From the NCBI RefSeq assembly GCF_014196055.1, contig NZ_JACICY010000005.1, forward strand, positions 124,001-188,000: a DNA stretch of 64,000 bases. Direction: 5' to 3'. Source of the stretch: Novosphingobium hassiacum (GTDB taxonomy: Bacteria; Pseudomonadota; Alphaproteobacteria; Sphingomonadales; Sphingomonadaceae). Below, piece by piece: positions 9,350 to 19,833 of the stretch. The notes below the pieces were generated by a model, which did no database searches, had not been told where the DNA came from, and saw nothing but the letters and a program-made list of their open reading frames with translations. How positions within the stretch are numbered: position 1 is the first letter of the stretch; the number at the start of each line of letters is the position of its first letter. The position numbers were made by a program, and so were the translations under genes.

Positions 9350-11677
9350 ATGGCGTCCCCGGCAGCAGACGGACCTGCAGCAGATTTTCCCGCCGCCGAT
9401 CCGACCGGTATCCCGGTTGGACGCGGGCGGCATTGGGACATCCGCACGCGATTGTCCAGCATGCTTGGCAACCTGCTGGACCGCTGCGAAGCGTTCCTCC
9501 ACGCGCATCCGTTCGAGCGCGGGTTGTGGCTGGTCGTTGCGTTCGGTTCGGGGATCGCTGGATGGGTGGTTCTGCCTCGCGCAAATGACTGGATTGCGTT
9601 GCTGCTGGCGTGCGGTGGTTTGGCCATTGCCGCCGTTGTTACGCTGGACCAGTTCCGCTGGAGCATGCTGCGCCTGGCCGTGATGGGCCTTACCGTGATG
9701 ACCTGCGCGGGTCTGGTCACGGTCTGGTCGAAGTCGGCGCTTGTCGGCCAACCGGGCATTTCAGGCCCTCGGGTGATCTGGCTGCACGGCGAGGTTATCG
9801 AGCGGCGCGAGGAGCCCGCTAAGGCCCGCGCCCGCCTCGTCCTGCGCGCGCCTGTCGAGGGATTCGACGACCCGGTACTGGTCAGGGTCAATCTGCCGCA
9901 GGACAAGGATGCAGCGGGTGTGGTGCAGGGCGCGCAGGTTCGCTTGCGGGCAAGGCTGATGCCGCCTGCCTCGCCGATGTTGCCGGGGGGCTATGATTTC
10001 GCCCGCACCGCTTGGTTCGGCGGCCTTGCGGCAACGGGTTCGGTGCTGACCCGGGTCGAGGTGGTGCGATTATCGAAGCGCGGGACGACGCTGCGCGGCA
10101 TGCAATCAGATCTGGCGCTGCATGTCCGGTCGATGCTGGAAGGGTCACCCGGCAACATCGCGGCGGCGCTGGCGAGCGGGGATCGCGGCGCAATCGCGGT
10201 ATCTGACGAAGACGCGATGCGCGATGCGGGGCTCACGCATTTGCTGTCGATCAGCGGGCTTCACGTGAGCGCGCTGGTCGGCGCGGTGTATTGGGCTATT
10301 GCGCGATTGCTGGCACTGATCCCATGGATCGCTCTGCGGGTTCGCGTGCCGCTTGCCGGAGCCATGGCCGGGGCTCTGGCGGGCGTTGCCTATACGCTGC
10401 TCACCGGCTCGGAGGTGCCGACAGTGCGCTCGTGCATCGGCGCGCTGCTGGTGCTGGGTGCGCTGGCGCTCGGGCGCGACCCCTTGTCCATGCGTCTGGT
10501 AGCGGTGGGCGGATTGTTGGTCATGCTGTTCTGGCCCGAAGCCGTGGTCGGGCCAAGCTTCCAGATGAGCTTTGCGGCCGTGATCGCGATCATCGCGTTC
10601 CACTCAGCCGCGCCGGTCAAGGCGTTCATGTCGTCCGAGCACTATGGGCGCCCGATGCGCTGGCTGCGCGATCTGATACTGTTGCTGGCAACCGGTATCG
10701 TGATCGAACTGGCGCTAATGCCGATCGCGCTGTTCCACTTTCACCGCGCGGGTGTCTATGGATCGCTCGCCAACGTTATCGCCATTCCGCTGACGACGCT
10801 TGTGACGATGCCGTTGATCGGGCTCGCGCTGTTGCTCGACCTTGCCGGGATAGGCGGCGCTGCATGGTGGCTGGTGGGCAAGTCGCTCGAACTGCTGCTG
10901 TGGATCGCGCACTTCGTCGCCGCGCGCCCGGGCGCGGTCACGATGCTTCCGCCGGGCGATCGCTGGAGCTTTGGCCTGTTCCTCGCGGGGATGCTGTGGC
11001 TCGCGCTGTGGACCGGCCGCGTGAGGCTGTGGGGCATCATCCCCGCAGGGATTGCGGCCGGAGCCATGGTGCTAGCACCCACGCCCGACGTGCTGATTAC
11101 TGGCGATGGGCACCATGTCGGAATTACCGGGGGCGGTGCGGACTTGCTGGTCCTGCGCGAAGGCCGCGGGGACTACATGCGCGACAATCTGCTCGAAATC
11201 GCCGGAATGGAAGGCGATCTGCGTACGCTTGACGACTGGCCCGGCGCACACTGTTCCGAGGATTTCTGCTCGTTGGCGGTGACACGCAGTGGGCGACGGT
11301 TCATCATCCTGATTGCGAAGACCCGCGCATATATCGATGACATGGATCTGGCAGCCGCCTGCGAACGCGCCGACCTCGTCATTGCCGACCGCAGGCTGAC
11401 ATACGCGTGCCACCCACGTATGCTGAAGGCGGACCGCACGCTGCTTGCCGGCACGGGCGGCATTACCGTATATCTCAAAACCGGCAGGGTCAGGACCGTC
11501 GCCGAAACACAAGGACATCAGGGCTGGTACCGCTGGCCCGAACCCTACAAGCCGCGTTCCCAACCTTCGGGCGCAATGCCCGATGCTAAGCGTAGCGGTG
11601 AACCGCGGGCAGGACAAGTGCCTCCCACCTTGCGGCCACCCAGCCTTGCCGGATCACCGCCAGGTGGCACTCAATGA
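9350..11677 (+). CDS. comEC: ComEC/Rec2-family DNA uptake channel protein
   Basis: A 775-residue polytopic membrane protein from the ATG at 9350; a TTG at 9314 would add 12 residues but lies inside gltX. After two N-terminal membrane segments comes a DUF4131-like extracytoplasmic domain, then the competence core with the hallmark [19 protein letters not shown] and many membrane helices (residues about 220-560). ComEC proteins form the inner-membrane channel for single-stranded DNA in natural transformation. The C-terminal region (about residues 585-735) has no HxHxDH metal motif of the beta-lactamase-like nuclease domain and ends in a Pro/Gly/Arg-rich tail. This shortened C terminus looks like the usual alphaproteobacterial form, but it means the nuclease activity seen in Firmicutes cannot be assumed. 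It is convergent with lexA and overlaps it by 7 bp. Confidence 0.9.
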   Translation: MASPAADGPAADFPAADPTGIPVGRGRHWDIRTRLSSMLGNLLDRCEAFLHAHPFERGLWLVVAFGSGIAGWVVLPRANDWIALLLACGGLAIAAVVTLDQFRWSMLRLAVMGLTVMTCAGLVTVWSKSALVGQPGISGPRVIWLHGEVIERREEPAKARARLVLRAPVEGFDDPVLVRVNLPQDKDAAGVVQGAQVRLRARLMPPASPMLPGGYDFARTAWFGGLAATGSVLTRVEVVRLSKRGTTLRGMQSDLALHVRSMLEGSPGNIAAALASGDRGAIAVSDEDAMRDAGLTHLLSISGLHVSALVGAVYWAIARLLALIPWIALRVRVPLAGAMAGALAGVAYTLLTGSEVPTVRSCIGALLVLGALALGRDPLSMRLVAVGGLLVMLFWPEAVVGPSFQMSFAAVIAIIAFHSAAPVKAFMSSEHYGRPMRWLRDLILLLATGIVIELALMPIALFHFHRAGVYGSLANVIAIPLTTLVTMPLIGLALLLDLAGIGGAAWWLVGKSLELLLWIAHFVAARPGAVTMLPPGDRWSFGLFLAGMLWLALWTGRVRLWGIIPAGIAAGAMVLAPTPDVLITGDGHHVGITGGGADLLVLREGRGDYMRDNLLEIAGMEGDLRTLDDWPGAHCSEDFCSLAVTRSGRRFIILIAKTRAYIDDMDLAAACERADLVIADRRLTYACHPRMLKADRTLLAGTGGITVYLKTGRVRTVAETQGHQGWYRWPEPYKPRSQPSGAMPDAKRSGEPRAGQVPPTLRPPSLAGSPPGGTQ

Positions 11678-12369
11678 TAGCGGCGCAATAGCCCAGCGAG
11701 CTTGCCCTGCACCATGACTTCATCCGGGCGATAGAATTGGGCTTCGTAAGCCGCGTTGGCAGGGTCGAGGCGGATCATGCCCTTTTCGCGGTGGAGGTAC
11801 TTGAGCGTCGCTTCTTCACCGCGGACGAGCGCCACGACGATTTCACCATCGCGGGCGGAATCGGTCTTGCGGACGAGCGCGTAATCGCCGTCAAAGATGC
11901 CGGCATCGACCATCGAATCGCCTGAAACTTCAAGCGCGTAGTGCTCACCCGCGCCAAGCAGAGCGGCGGGAACGGGCAGTGTAGCGCCGGTTTCCAGCGC
12001 CTCGATCGGCATACCCGCCGCAATTTTGCCGTGGAGCGGCAGTTCGATCACGTCGTTGGCTGGCGCCTGCGTGGGCTTCGACACGGCGCGTAGCGGGGTG
12101 AGCGCGGTGTTGGCGTTCGCCGCGTCACGCACAGGGGCGGACTTGCTGACCGCGCTATCGGGCTGGCGCAGCACTTCCAAAGCGCGGGCACGGTTGGCGA
12201 GGCGGCGGATGAAACCGCGTTCTTCCAGCGCCGAAATCAGACGGTGAACGCCCGACTTGGACTTGAGGTCGAGAGCCTCCTTCATCTCCTCGAACGAAGG
12301 AGAAATCCCCGATTCCTCAAGGCGAACCTGGATGAAGGTGAGCAGTTCGTGTTGCTTGCGCGTCAACAT
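11671..12369 (-). CDS. lexA: SOS repressor LexA
   Basis: A 232-residue LexA. The N-terminal winged helix starts [14 protein letters not shown] and carries the recognition region [17 protein letters not shown] linker follows, then the S24 peptidase fold. The self-cleavage bond is A118-G119 in KIAAGMP, with catalytic Ser152 (GDSM) and Lys190 (ATLKYL), so RecA-stimulated autoproteolysis should be functional. LexA represses DNA-repair genes; addAB, mfd and recG in this window are repair genes but I find no LexA box in front of them. A perfect alphaproteobacterial box lies 20 bp upstream of its own start, so it is probably autoregulated. It sits downstream of moeA on the same strand (58 bp apart). 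Confidence 0.97.
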   Translation of the reverse strand: MLTRKQHELLTFIQVRLEESGISPSFEEMKEALDLKSKSGVHRLISALEERGFIRRLANRARALEVLRQPDSAVSKSAPVRDAANANTALTPLRAVSKPTQAPANDVIELPLHGKIAAGMPIEALETGATLPVPAALLGAGEHYALEVSGDSMVDAGIFDGDYALVRKTDSARDGEIVVALVRGEEATLKYLHREKGMIRLDPANAAYEAQFYRPDEVMVQGKLAGLLRRYH

Positions 12370-12388
12370 GGGCGGACCTCCGCGGGGT

Positions 12389-12403
12389 GAACGAATGCGG
12401 AAC
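12389..12403. promoter_or_regulatory. LexA (SOS) box upstream of lexA
   Basis: The sequence is GAAC-GAATGCG-GAAC, a perfect match to the alphaproteobacterial LexA site (GTTC-N7-GTTC on the other strand). It lies 20 bp upstream of the lexA ATG and downstream of the moeA stop, where a lexA promoter is expected. Confidence 0.88.
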
Positions 12404-12427
12404 GGATAAGCAACCTGTTACGACTCG

Positions 12428-13629
12428 TCAAGCAATTCCGCCATTTTCGAGCAGGTAAACCGGAACATCCATTCCTGCGGGCTTTGCGTCTGCACCTGCT
12501 TCGCGGACGACCAGCGCGTTGGCGCGTGACAGGGGGGAGAGCGCGCCCGAATCCTGTAGCGGGTCGAGTGTGACGGTGGTGCCATCCCATTGAGCGCGCA
12601 GGAATTCCATGCGGCTCCCGCCCTTGGCCAACGGTTCGGCGAGGCGAGCGGGGATGGTGCGCGGGAGGGGCTGCGCCGCGCCGAGGCTGGCGCGCAACAG
12701 CGGGAGCATGAACAGGTAGGCGGTGACGTAGGCTGAGGCGGGATTGCCGGGCAGGCCGAGGATGATCTGGCTCCCGCGCTTTGCCACAAGTATCGGTTTT
12801 CCGGGCTTTATTCCGACCCGCCAGAAGTCGATCGACGCGCCCACGGCTTCGAGCGCGGGCCGCACCAGATCGTGATCGCCGACCGACGCGCCGCCGCTGG
12901 TGACGATGAGGTCGGCATCGTGCGCGGCTTCGAGGGCGGCGGCGAGGTCGGTGAGGTTGTCGGCGATGGGGCCGGTGTGGGTGATCGCGAGGGGCAGCGC
13001 GGCGGCCATGGCGCAGATCATCGGGCCGTTGCTGGCGGGGAGTTGATGGGCATTAAGCGCTTGACCGGGAAGGACAAGTTCATCGCCGCTGTCGATCACG
13101 GTGAGGCGCAGCGGGCGGCGGACGGGGAGGTGGCTGTGACCGCCGGCGATGGCGAGCGCGATCTGGGCTGGGCCGATCTTGGTGCCTGCCTCCAAGAGTA
13201 TGGAATCGCCCACAAAATCCATGCCGGCGGGGCGGATGTGGCGGTCCGTTGGGGAGGGCGGGGTGCCGGTGAGGCGGAGGGTGTCGCCTTCGCGGGTGGT
13301 GTCTTCCTGGAGCAGAACCATGTTCGCGCCTTGGGGGATGATCGCGCCGGTGCTGATCCTAGCTGACTGATTTCGTTCGATTGTTCCGGCGTAGGGGTGA
13401 CCGGCGGCGCTCTCGCCGATGACCTGCCAGGGGCCGGGGAGGCTGTCGCTGCGCAGGGCGTAGCCGTCCATCGCGGAGAGCGGGGCGGCAGGCTGGGTGC
13501 GGCGCGAAGTCACTGATTCAGCGAGATAATGCCCAAGGCATTCGCTGACCGCGCGGTGCTCAATGGTAAGTTGCGGGGCGAGCGCGAGGAGGCGGCCTTG
13601 CGCTTCGGCGAGGGGGAGCGGCGGGGTTC

Positions 13630-13633
<4 letters not shown>
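12428..13633 (-). CDS. moeA: Molybdopterin molybdenumtransferase MoeA
   Basis: A 401-residue MoeA, which inserts molybdate into adenylylated molybdopterin to finish molybdenum cofactor. Recognisable segments are the N-terminal [15 protein letters not shown], the GTP/MPT-binding [15 protein letters not shown], and the KPGKPILVA and [11 protein letters not shown] motifs of the MogA-like fold. I place the start at the GTG at 13633, because GTGA then overlaps the moaC stop by 4 bp, giving translational coupling; a TTG 18 bp further upstream is the alternative. It follows moaC in one operon. Confidence 0.93.
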
Positions 13634-14106
<473 letters not shown>

Positions 14107-14472
14107 CTTCCAAGAAATCCTTGAGCAACAGGGGTTTGCGACGCCGGGTCGGCGGATGGGTCCAACGGTTTGTGGGCATCGCGGGGCATGATCGCGGTGT
14201 GGCAGATCGGCCGTTTTGTGGCCAGAGCGATTAGCGCGAGCAAACGGGGTACTAGGGGGGAAGTAGGGGGGTATTGGCGGGGTATCAGCGGAAAGTCGGT
14301 GTGCATTGCGTGATGCGGACGCACAGTTTGCGTGAATTGCTCGGATTTGGACATGTTGGTCGCGCTTTTTCGCTCGTAGGAATGGCCTTTCCAACACGCT
14401 TCGCCTCGGTCCCTCTCGCCGCTCGGGGAGGACGTTTACGGTTCTGTCAGGGTTGGGTGGCAGGTTCGGGGG
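14107..14472. other. Intergenic region between divergent moaC and NYN genes
   Basis: No convincing gene is visible in these 366 bp. The middle is unusually G-rich on the plus strand, with several runs of five or six G around 14245-14285. Promoters for both flanking divergent genes should be here, but I cannot point to clear -35/-10 pairs. I see no known riboswitch. Confidence 0.4.
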
Positions 14473-15198
14473 ATGAGCGACGTTTTACCTCCCCGGCGGC
14501 TTGCGCTGCTGGTCGATGCCGAGAACATGAAGCCCGAATATCTGCGTCAGGTGCTGCCTCATGTGGTTAAGTTGGGGCAGCCGGTGATCCAACATGCCTA
14601 TGCCGATTTCAGCGCGGCGGTGGCGAAGCCTTGGGTCGAATTCCTGCGCGAGAATGTGATGGAGGCGCGGCAGGTGACGCCTGCGAGCTGCGGCAAGAAC
14701 GCGGCCGACATCGCGCTGGTGGTGGACGCAATGGACCTCGCCCTGCGCGGACGCTGCGACGCGGTGTGCATCGTATCGAGCGACCGCGATTTCATGGCAC
14801 TGACACTGTACCTGCGGCGCGAGGGCATCGACGTCTATGGCTTCGGCAAGGCGCAGACCGACAAGAAGTACCGCCAGTCCTGCGCGAAGTTCTTCGAGGT
14901 GAAGGATCAGGTCGCCGCGCCGGTGGTGCGCGCCGCGCCTGTCGCGACGGCAGCGGGCGCGGAGCCCGGCACCGACTGGGCGGCGATCCGGGCCGAGATT
15001 GCGCGCCTCGGCGCGAAGCAGGGTTGGTCGGAATTGCAAACGCTGGGCTGCGTGTTGGGCAAGCGTGGCTTGCGCGCGAAGGATTTTGGCGGCGCGAACT
15101 GGGGGCAGGTGCTGAGCCGGGCCGAGGGGTTCGAGTTGCGCGCGGATGATACCGGGCGGCGGAGTGTGCGGGTTGTTGGGGGTGACGTGGCGGCTTGA
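14473..15198 (+). CDS. NYN-domain protein with OST-HTH/LOTUS-like C terminus
   Basis: A 241-residue protein. The N-terminal domain (about residues 10-145) is a NYN/PIN-like nuclease fold: [14 protein letters not shown] with the first acidic pair, [16 protein letters not shown], and [18 protein letters not shown] with the S-D-x-D-F signature, then [17 protein letters not shown]. An Ala-rich linker leads to a winged-helix OST-HTH/LOTUS-like domain at about 170-235 ([34 protein letters not shown]). This domain pair is typical of RNA-directed or RNA-binding nucleases in bacteria; its targets are generally unknown. Base composition matches the host chromosome, unlike the DUF262 gene next to it. 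The ATG at 14473 has GTTCGGGGG upstream. Confidence 0.85.
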   Translation: MSDVLPPRRLALLVDAENMKPEYLRQVLPHVVKLGQPVIQHAYADFSAAVAKPWVEFLRENVMEARQVTPASCGKNAADIALVVDAMDLALRGRCDAVCIVSSDRDFMALTLYLRREGIDVYGFGKAQTDKKYRQSCAKFFEVKDQVAAPVVRAAPVATAAGAEPGTDWAAIRAEIARLGAKQGWSELQTLGCVLGKRGLRAKDFGGANWGQVLSRAEGFELRADDTGRRSVRVVGGDVAA

Positions 15199-15235
15199 GC
15201 GGGCGATTGCGGAATCCACCATCCCAAGCCTTCTC

Positions 15236-15326
15236 GTCGTCCCGGGCTTGACCCAGGATGAGGCTTTTTATTCGCCGGGGGCGCAGAAGGCAACCTTGCC
15301 CCGGGTCAAGCCCGGGGTGACGAAGT
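15236..15326. repeat. Dispersed palindromic repeat (CCCGGGCTTGACCC type)
   Basis: Two inverted arms, GTCCCGGGCTTGACCCAGGA and CCCCGGGTCAAGCCCGGGG, flank an AT-rich spacer, the architecture of a paired REP-like element. A related arm (ACCCCGGATCAGGTCCGGGG) occurs at 17993-18012. It lies just before the AT-rich DUF262 gene. Confidence 0.75.
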
Positions 15327-15494
15327 GTTTGTTCGCGCAAAGTCGCACTGAGTTAGTTGGCGTGTATGGGCGTTGGCGTCCGGAAGTTTAGCGGAACCGC
15401 CTGTTGTAAGTCATGAGCAGGGAGAATTTATCTTGCCTATTTTGTAGAAGCACCGCACTCTCAAGCTTTCCGTTGATTAACATTCGAGATAAAT

Positions 15495-16898
15495 ATGTCT
15501 GACGAAGAAACCGAGATTGAGGCGGAAGAACTTCTAACCGAGAGCGATGATGAGGATGATGGATCTTTTGATCTACCGAAAGCTACCTTTACCCCGGTGA
15601 ATTTCTCTCATGGCACACGCAGAATTCTGGATTTGTATCGCTCGTATGCTGTTGACAAAGAATTAGACCCACGTCCGTCATTTCAGCGTGGATATGTATG
15701 GGATAGAAATAGGGCGACTAAACTTATAGAGTCTATACTACTTCATGTGCCAATTCCCCTTATATACACCGCCGAGGAAGATGATGGTCGTGAGGTTGTT
15801 ATTGATGGTCAGCAAAGGCTGACGTCGTGCTTTTCATTCATTGAGGGGTTTTTCCCGCCCACAGCTAGTGATCTAGAGCGCAGCAAGGCTGGATATGAAG
15901 TCAAAAAGCGACCATTCCGCCTAGGAAAGATGAAAATACTTAAGGACTTGGAAGGGAAAGGGTATTCCCAACTTCCTGATAACCTGAAGAAAACAATGGA
16001 TCGTTATGGCCTTCAGGTCATAAAGATTTCGAAAGAGTCGCATCCTGATGTAAAATTTGAAATATTTGAGCGCCTAAACACTGGGTCCGTTGCTTTGGCT
16101 GATCAAGAAATTAGAAACTGCATATATCGCGGTCCTTATAATGATTTAATTAACTCCCTTTCAAATCTTGATGTATTTCGAAAAGCGTTGGGCTTGAGCG
16201 CGGAAGCAAAGCGCATGCAGGATGTTGAGCTGGTGCTGCGTTTTCTTGCATTTAATGATAAAACACATTTGAATTATAATCATAAAATGAAAGCATTCTT
16301 AAACGCGCACATGAGAGATAACAGATTTCTATCTGAAGAAAGAGCATTATCTTTCAAGTCAAACTTTACGAACGCGAGCGAGTTAGCGTTTACTGTTTTT
16401 GGCGAAAACGCATTCAGACGTTTTTCTGGGGGAACAGTTCGGAACCCCAATGGCGGTTGGGAGCGAACAGTTAACAAAGCGCTTTACGACTGCGTTATGT
16501 TTTGGTTCGCAAGGCTTGAAAAGCGGCAGGTCATTGAAAGCAAAGATGCAATCCGAGATGCGATGATTAAATTATGCGTCGAGGATCCGATATTTATTGA
16601 TGCCATTACCTTGGGTACAGGGGACATTGGTCGAGTGCGCTCGAGATTCGAAATTTGGGGAAATGAACTAAATCGAATAATTGACGTGCCGTTTTCTGAA
16701 AAAAGGCTTTTCTCGTACGCCGAAAAACAAGAATTATTTGATAAATCCAATACGTGCGCAATTTGTTCCCAACGGATCGAGTCAATCGACGACGCTGCTG
16801 TAGATCATAAGCATCCCTATTCGAAAGGCGGATCGACCTCTAATTCCAATGCACAGATCGCGCACCGTTATTGCAATCGCGCAAAGTCCGACAACTGA
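15495..16898 (+). CDS. DUF262 domain protein with C-terminal HNH nuclease (GmrSD/SspE-type restriction candidate)
   Basis: A 467-residue protein with an acidic N terminus. At residues about 60-115 is the DUF262 core: QRGYVWDRNRATKLIESILL and EVVIDGQQRLTS, where D-G-Q-Q-R is the family's nucleotide-binding or hydrolysis motif. The C terminus (from about residue 420) is a zinc-type HNH nuclease: CAICSQRI, DHKHPYSKGG, then HRYCNRAKSDN. Fused DUF262-nuclease proteins include modification-dependent restriction enzymes such as GmrSD and SspE; here the nuclease is HNH rather than DUF1524. The gene is strongly AT-rich, with AAA/ATA/TTA-rich codon use unlike any neighbour, so recent acquisition is likely. 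It stands alone, with no methyltransferase or dnd/ssp genes beside it. The start at ATG 15495 lacks a strong ribosome binding site. The substrate is unknown. Confidence 0.9.
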   Translation: MSDEETEIEAEELLTESDDEDDGSFDLPKATFTPVNFSHGTRRILDLYRSYAVDKELDPRPSFQRGYVWDRNRATKLIESILLHVPIPLIYTAEEDDGREVVIDGQQRLTSCFSFIEGFFPPTASDLERSKAGYEVKKRPFRLGKMKILKDLEGKGYSQLPDNLKKTMDRYGLQVIKISKESHPDVKFEIFERLNTGSVALADQEIRNCIYRGPYNDLINSLSNLDVFRKALGLSAEAKRMQDVELVLRFLAFNDKTHLNYNHKMKAFLNAHMRDNRFLSEERALSFKSNFTNASELAFTVFGENAFRRFSGGTVRNPNGGWERTVNKALYDCVMFWFARLEKRQVIESKDAIRDAMIKLCVEDPIFIDAITLGTGDIGRVRSRFEIWGNELNRIIDVPFSEKRLFSYAEKQELFDKSNTCAICSQRIESIDDAAVDHKHPYSKGGSTSNSNAQIAHRYCNRAKSDN

Positions 16899-16928
16899 GT
16901 ATTGCAGAAATCGAATAAAAATATCTGT

Positions 16929-17729
16929 TCACGGCAACGCGCCACCCACCAGCAACCCTCGCGTAGCCGCCTCGACGTCCGCCTGACGCATCAGCGCCTC
17001 GCCCACCAGGAACGTCCGCGCGCCGCACTTCGACAACCGCACCAAGTCCGCATGGCCATTGATGCCGCTCTCCGCCACCAGCAAGGTGCCTTCGGGGGCT
17101 AGCGGGGCTAGGCGTTCTGTCGTGGCGAGGTCGGTGGCGAAGCGTTTGAGGTCGCGGTTGTTTATGCCGATCAGGCGGGATTTGAGGCGGGCGGCGCGCT
17201 CCATTTCGTCTTCGTTGTGGACTTCGACGAGGGCGTCCATGCCGTGTTCGTGGGCGGCGGCTTCGATTTCGGCCATTTGTTGGTCCGAGAGGCACGCGGC
17301 GATGATCAGGATGGCGTCGGCGCCGATCGCGCGGGCTTCGAGGCACTGCCACGGGTCGATCATGAAGTCTTTGCGGATGACCGGCAGGGTGCAGGCGGCG
17401 CGGGCTTCGATCAGGTAATCCTCATGGCCCTGGAAGTAGGGCGCGTCGGTGAGCACCGAGAGGCACGCGGCACCTCCAGCCTGATAGGCGGCGGCGTGGG
17501 CGGCGGGCGCGAAATCGGGGCGGATCAGGCCTTTGGAGGGGCTGGCCTTCTTGATCTCGGCGATGAGCGCGAAGGAGGTTGCGGCCTTGGCGCGCAGGGC
17601 GGCTTCGAAGCCGCGCGGGGGTGTTTGTTCGCTCGCGCGGGCGGCGAGGTCTGCGGTGGAGGTGGCGGCCTTGCGGGCGGCGACTTCGGTGCGCTTGGTG
17701 TCGCAGATCTTGGTGAGCATGTCGGTCAT
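16929..17729 (-). CDS. trpC: Indole-3-glycerol phosphate synthase
   Basis: A 266-residue TIM-barrel enzyme that closes the indole ring of tryptophan from CdRP. Motifs: [21 protein letters not shown] with the catalytic Glu/Lys, [12 protein letters not shown] with the catalytic Lys, [21 protein letters not shown] and LVAESGI. The ATG at 17729 gives the family N terminus [20 protein letters not shown]; a GTG 30 bp upstream is less likely. It is 30 bp from, and convergent with, the DUF262 gene. About 530 bp of repeats separate it from trpD, so it may need its own promoter. Confidence 0.96.
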   Translation of the reverse strand: MTDMLTKICDTKRTEVAARKAATSTADLAARASEQTPPRGFEAALRAKAATSFALIAEIKKASPSKGLIRPDFAPAAHAAAYQAGGAACLSVLTDAPYFQGHEDYLIEARAACTLPVIRKDFMIDPWQCLEARAIGADAILIIAACLSDQQMAEIEAAAHEHGMDALVEVHNEDEMERAARLKSRLIGINNRDLKRFATDLATTERLAPLAPEGTLLVAESGINGHADLVRLSKCGARTFLVGEALMRQADVEAATRGLLVGGALP

Positions 17730-18256
17730 TGTGGGGCGGCTTTTGCCCGCTGTGACCAATTTAGTCGAGTGGGGTTTTGGGGCGGGGGGAACAAGGGGAT
17801 TGTTCGCGCAGAGATCGCAGAGATCGCAGAGAAGGCTTGAGTGAAGGGGGCGGGGAAGGCGCGAATTCCTGGCGCCTTGCTTCGCTTTGCGGCTTTGTGC
17901 GAACCAGCTTCCTTTCTTTCCTCGGCGATCTCTGCGGACTCTGCGCGAAATCGGCTTCTTTTCCGCGTCTGTGCGCGATGACCAGAAGCGGGACCCCGGA
18001 TCAGGTCCGGGGCGACGAGGTGCGGGGTGGGCTGGCGCGTGTCCTTCGACAGGCTCAGGATGAGCGGGATTGTTGTGTGGGATTGATTTGGGTGGGTGAT
18101 CGAGTTGGTCTGGCGTTGAGGCCCACCCCGCTGCGGCTAGCGCTTCTTTCAGAAGCGCAAGTCTCGCGGCCCTCCCGCAGGCGGGAGGGCTTTTGGTTAC
18201 GCAGCATTCGTTATCCCCTCCCGCCTGCGGGAGGGTTTGGGGGTGGGCAGGCCCGG
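17730..18256. repeat. Mosaic of dispersed palindromic repeats between trpD and trpC
   Basis: No gene is supported here. Four repeat types are visible. First, arms at 17801-17833 (CGCAGAGATCGCAGAGA) and, inverted, at 17921-17952 (CGATCTCTGCGGACTCTGCG). Second, ACCCCGGATCAGGTCCGGGG at 17993-18012. Third, TCCTTCGACAGGCTCAGGAT at 18042-18061, a motif I recall as common in sphingomonad genomes. Fourth, GCCCTCCCGC-AG-GCGGGAGGGC at 18169-18190 followed by TTTT, and its partner CCCTCCCGCCTGCGGGAGGG at 18216-18235. Some hairpins could act as terminators or mRNA-stabilising stems within the trp transcript. Confidence 0.8.
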
Positions 18257-19249
18257 CTATTTCAGCGCGGCGATCCAGCAGTCGAGGAGCGTGTTGGCGA
18301 GGCCTTTGTCGAGGGCTTCGGCGGCTTCTTCGACGCCTTCGTGCCAGTCCTGCGCTTCGCCGGCGACGATCAGGGCGGCGGCGGCGTTGAACAGGACGGC
18401 GTTGCGGTAGGGGCCGGGTTCGCCCTGGAGCAGCGCGCGCAAGGCGGCGGCGTTGTGGGCGGGGTCACCGCCGCGGATGGCGTCGATCGGGGCAGTGGGC
18501 AGGCCTGCGTCGGCGGGGTGCGCGCGGCGCATGAGCAGTTGGTCGCCCTTGACTTCGGCGAGTTCGTTGCCGCCGGCCAGGCTCAGTTCGTCGAGGCCTT
18601 CGTCGCCCGAGATGACGATGCTATGGTCGGTGCCCAGGCTCTGCAGGGCCTGGGCGTAGATCGGCACGTAGGCGGGGCGGGCTATACCGACGAGTTGGCG
18701 GCGGACGCCTGCGGGGTTGGCCAATGGTCCCATCAGGTTGAAGATGGTGCGGCGGCCGACGGCTTTGCGGATGGGCATGATGTGGCCCATCGCGGGGTGG
18801 TGGCGCGCGGCGAAGAGGAAGCAGATGCCGAGGTCGGCAAGGGTTTCCTCGGCGGTTTGCGGAGCGCGATCAAGGTTGAGGCCGAGGGCTTCCAATGTGT
18901 CGGCAGCGCCCGCCTTGGAGCTGGCGGCGCGGTTGCCGTGCTTGGCCACGGGAACGCCGCAAGCCGCGACGACGAGGCTGACGGCGGTGGAGACGTTGAG
19001 CGTGTGGTGGCCGTCGCCGCCGGTGCCGCAGACGTCGATGGCGTTGGCAGGCGCGCTGATCGGGATCATGCGGGCGCGCATGGCGCGCGCGGCTCCGGCG
19101 ATTTCGGAGGCGGTTTCGCCCCGGTCGGACAGCGCGATGAGGAACCGGGCGATGGCGTCATCGGGGACGTTGGCATCGAGGATGGCGGCGAAGGCCTGTT
19201 CGGCTTCGGCTTCTTCGAGCGGGTGGGTGACGTCGGGCAGGCTGCTCAT
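18257..19249 (-). CDS. trpD: Anthranilate phosphoribosyltransferase
   Basis: A 330-residue TrpD that transfers phosphoribose from PRPP to anthranilate. The PRPP-binding signature [18 protein letters not shown] is followed by [58 protein letters not shown] and the acidic GDEGLDELS. Its ATG overlaps the trpG stop by 4 bp (ATGA), so it is translationally coupled. Confidence 0.97.
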   Translation of the reverse strand: MSSLPDVTHPLEEAEAEQAFAAILDANVPDDAIARFLIALSDRGETASEIAGAARAMRARMIPISAPANAIDVCGTGGDGHHTLNVSTAVSLVVAACGVPVAKHGNRAASSKAGAADTLEALGLNLDRAPQTAEETLADLGICFLFAARHHPAMGHIMPIRKAVGRRTIFNLMGPLANPAGVRRQLVGIARPAYVPIYAQALQSLGTDHSIVISGDEGLDELSLAGGNELAEVKGDQLLMRRAHPADAGLPTAPIDAIRGGDPAHNAAALRALLQGEPGPYRNAVLFNAAAALIVAGEAQDWHEGVEEAAEALDKGLANTLLDCWIAALK

Positions 19250-19833
19250 GCGGGGATGGGGTTCGTCTTGATGCCGCAGAGCGTCAGGAAGTTGCCGATC
19301 ATCGCGTGGCCGTGCTCGGTGGCGATGCTCTCCGGGTGGAACTGGACGCCGTGGATGGGCAGCGAGGTGTGGCGGAAGCCCATGACGTGCGTGTCATCGG
19401 ACTGCGCGTTGACTTCGAGGCAGGCGGGGATGTCGGTCACGATCAGCGAGTGATAGCGCGTGGCGATGAACGGGCTGGGCAGGCCTGCGAAGACGCCGGT
19501 ACCGTCATGCGTGACCGGGCTGGTCTTGCCGTGCATCAGCCCGCCGCGCACGACTTTGCCGCCGAAGTACTGGCCGATCGACTGGTGGCCAAGGCAGACG
19601 CCGAGGAGCGGGAGTTGCGCGTCGGCGGCGGCTCCGACGAGATCGAGGCTGATGCCAGCCTCGTTCGGCGTGCAGGGGCCGGGCGAGAGCAGGAAGCCTT
19701 GCGCGCCGGTTGCGATGGCCTGCGCGGCGGTGAGCGCATCGTTGCGCACGACCTCGACCTCGGCGCCCATCTCCATCAGGTAGTGGACGAGGTTCCAGGT
19801 GAAGCTGTCGTAGTTGTCGATGACGAGGATCAT
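19246..19833 (-). CDS. trpG: Anthranilate synthase component II (glutamine amidotransferase)
   Basis: A 195-residue class I glutamine amidotransferase that supplies ammonia to TrpE; in some bacteria the same subunit also serves p-aminobenzoate synthase. Features: start [19 protein letters not shown], oxyanion [13 protein letters not shown], nucleophile [11 protein letters not shown], and the His-Glu pair in VQFHPESI. The ATG at 19833 overlaps the trpE TGA by 4 bp. A longer frame reaching 19911 lies within trpE and lacks family sequence, so it is not used. Confidence 0.97.
   Translation of the reverse strand: MILVIDNYDSFTWNLVHYLMEMGAEVEVVRNDALTAAQAIATGAQGFLLSPGPCTPNEAGISLDLVGAAADAQLPLLGVCLGHQSIGQYFGGKVVRGGLMHGKTSPVTHDGTGVFAGLPSPFIATRYHSLIVTDIPACLEVNAQSDDTHVMGFRHTSLPIHGVQFHPESIATEHGHAMIGNFLTLCGIKTNPIPA

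Noticed and set aside
14107..18256. CRISPR array or multi-gene defence island around the DUF262 gene
   Set aside because: No regularly spaced direct repeats with unique spacers, no cas genes and no second defence gene are present; the repeats are palindromic and irregular.
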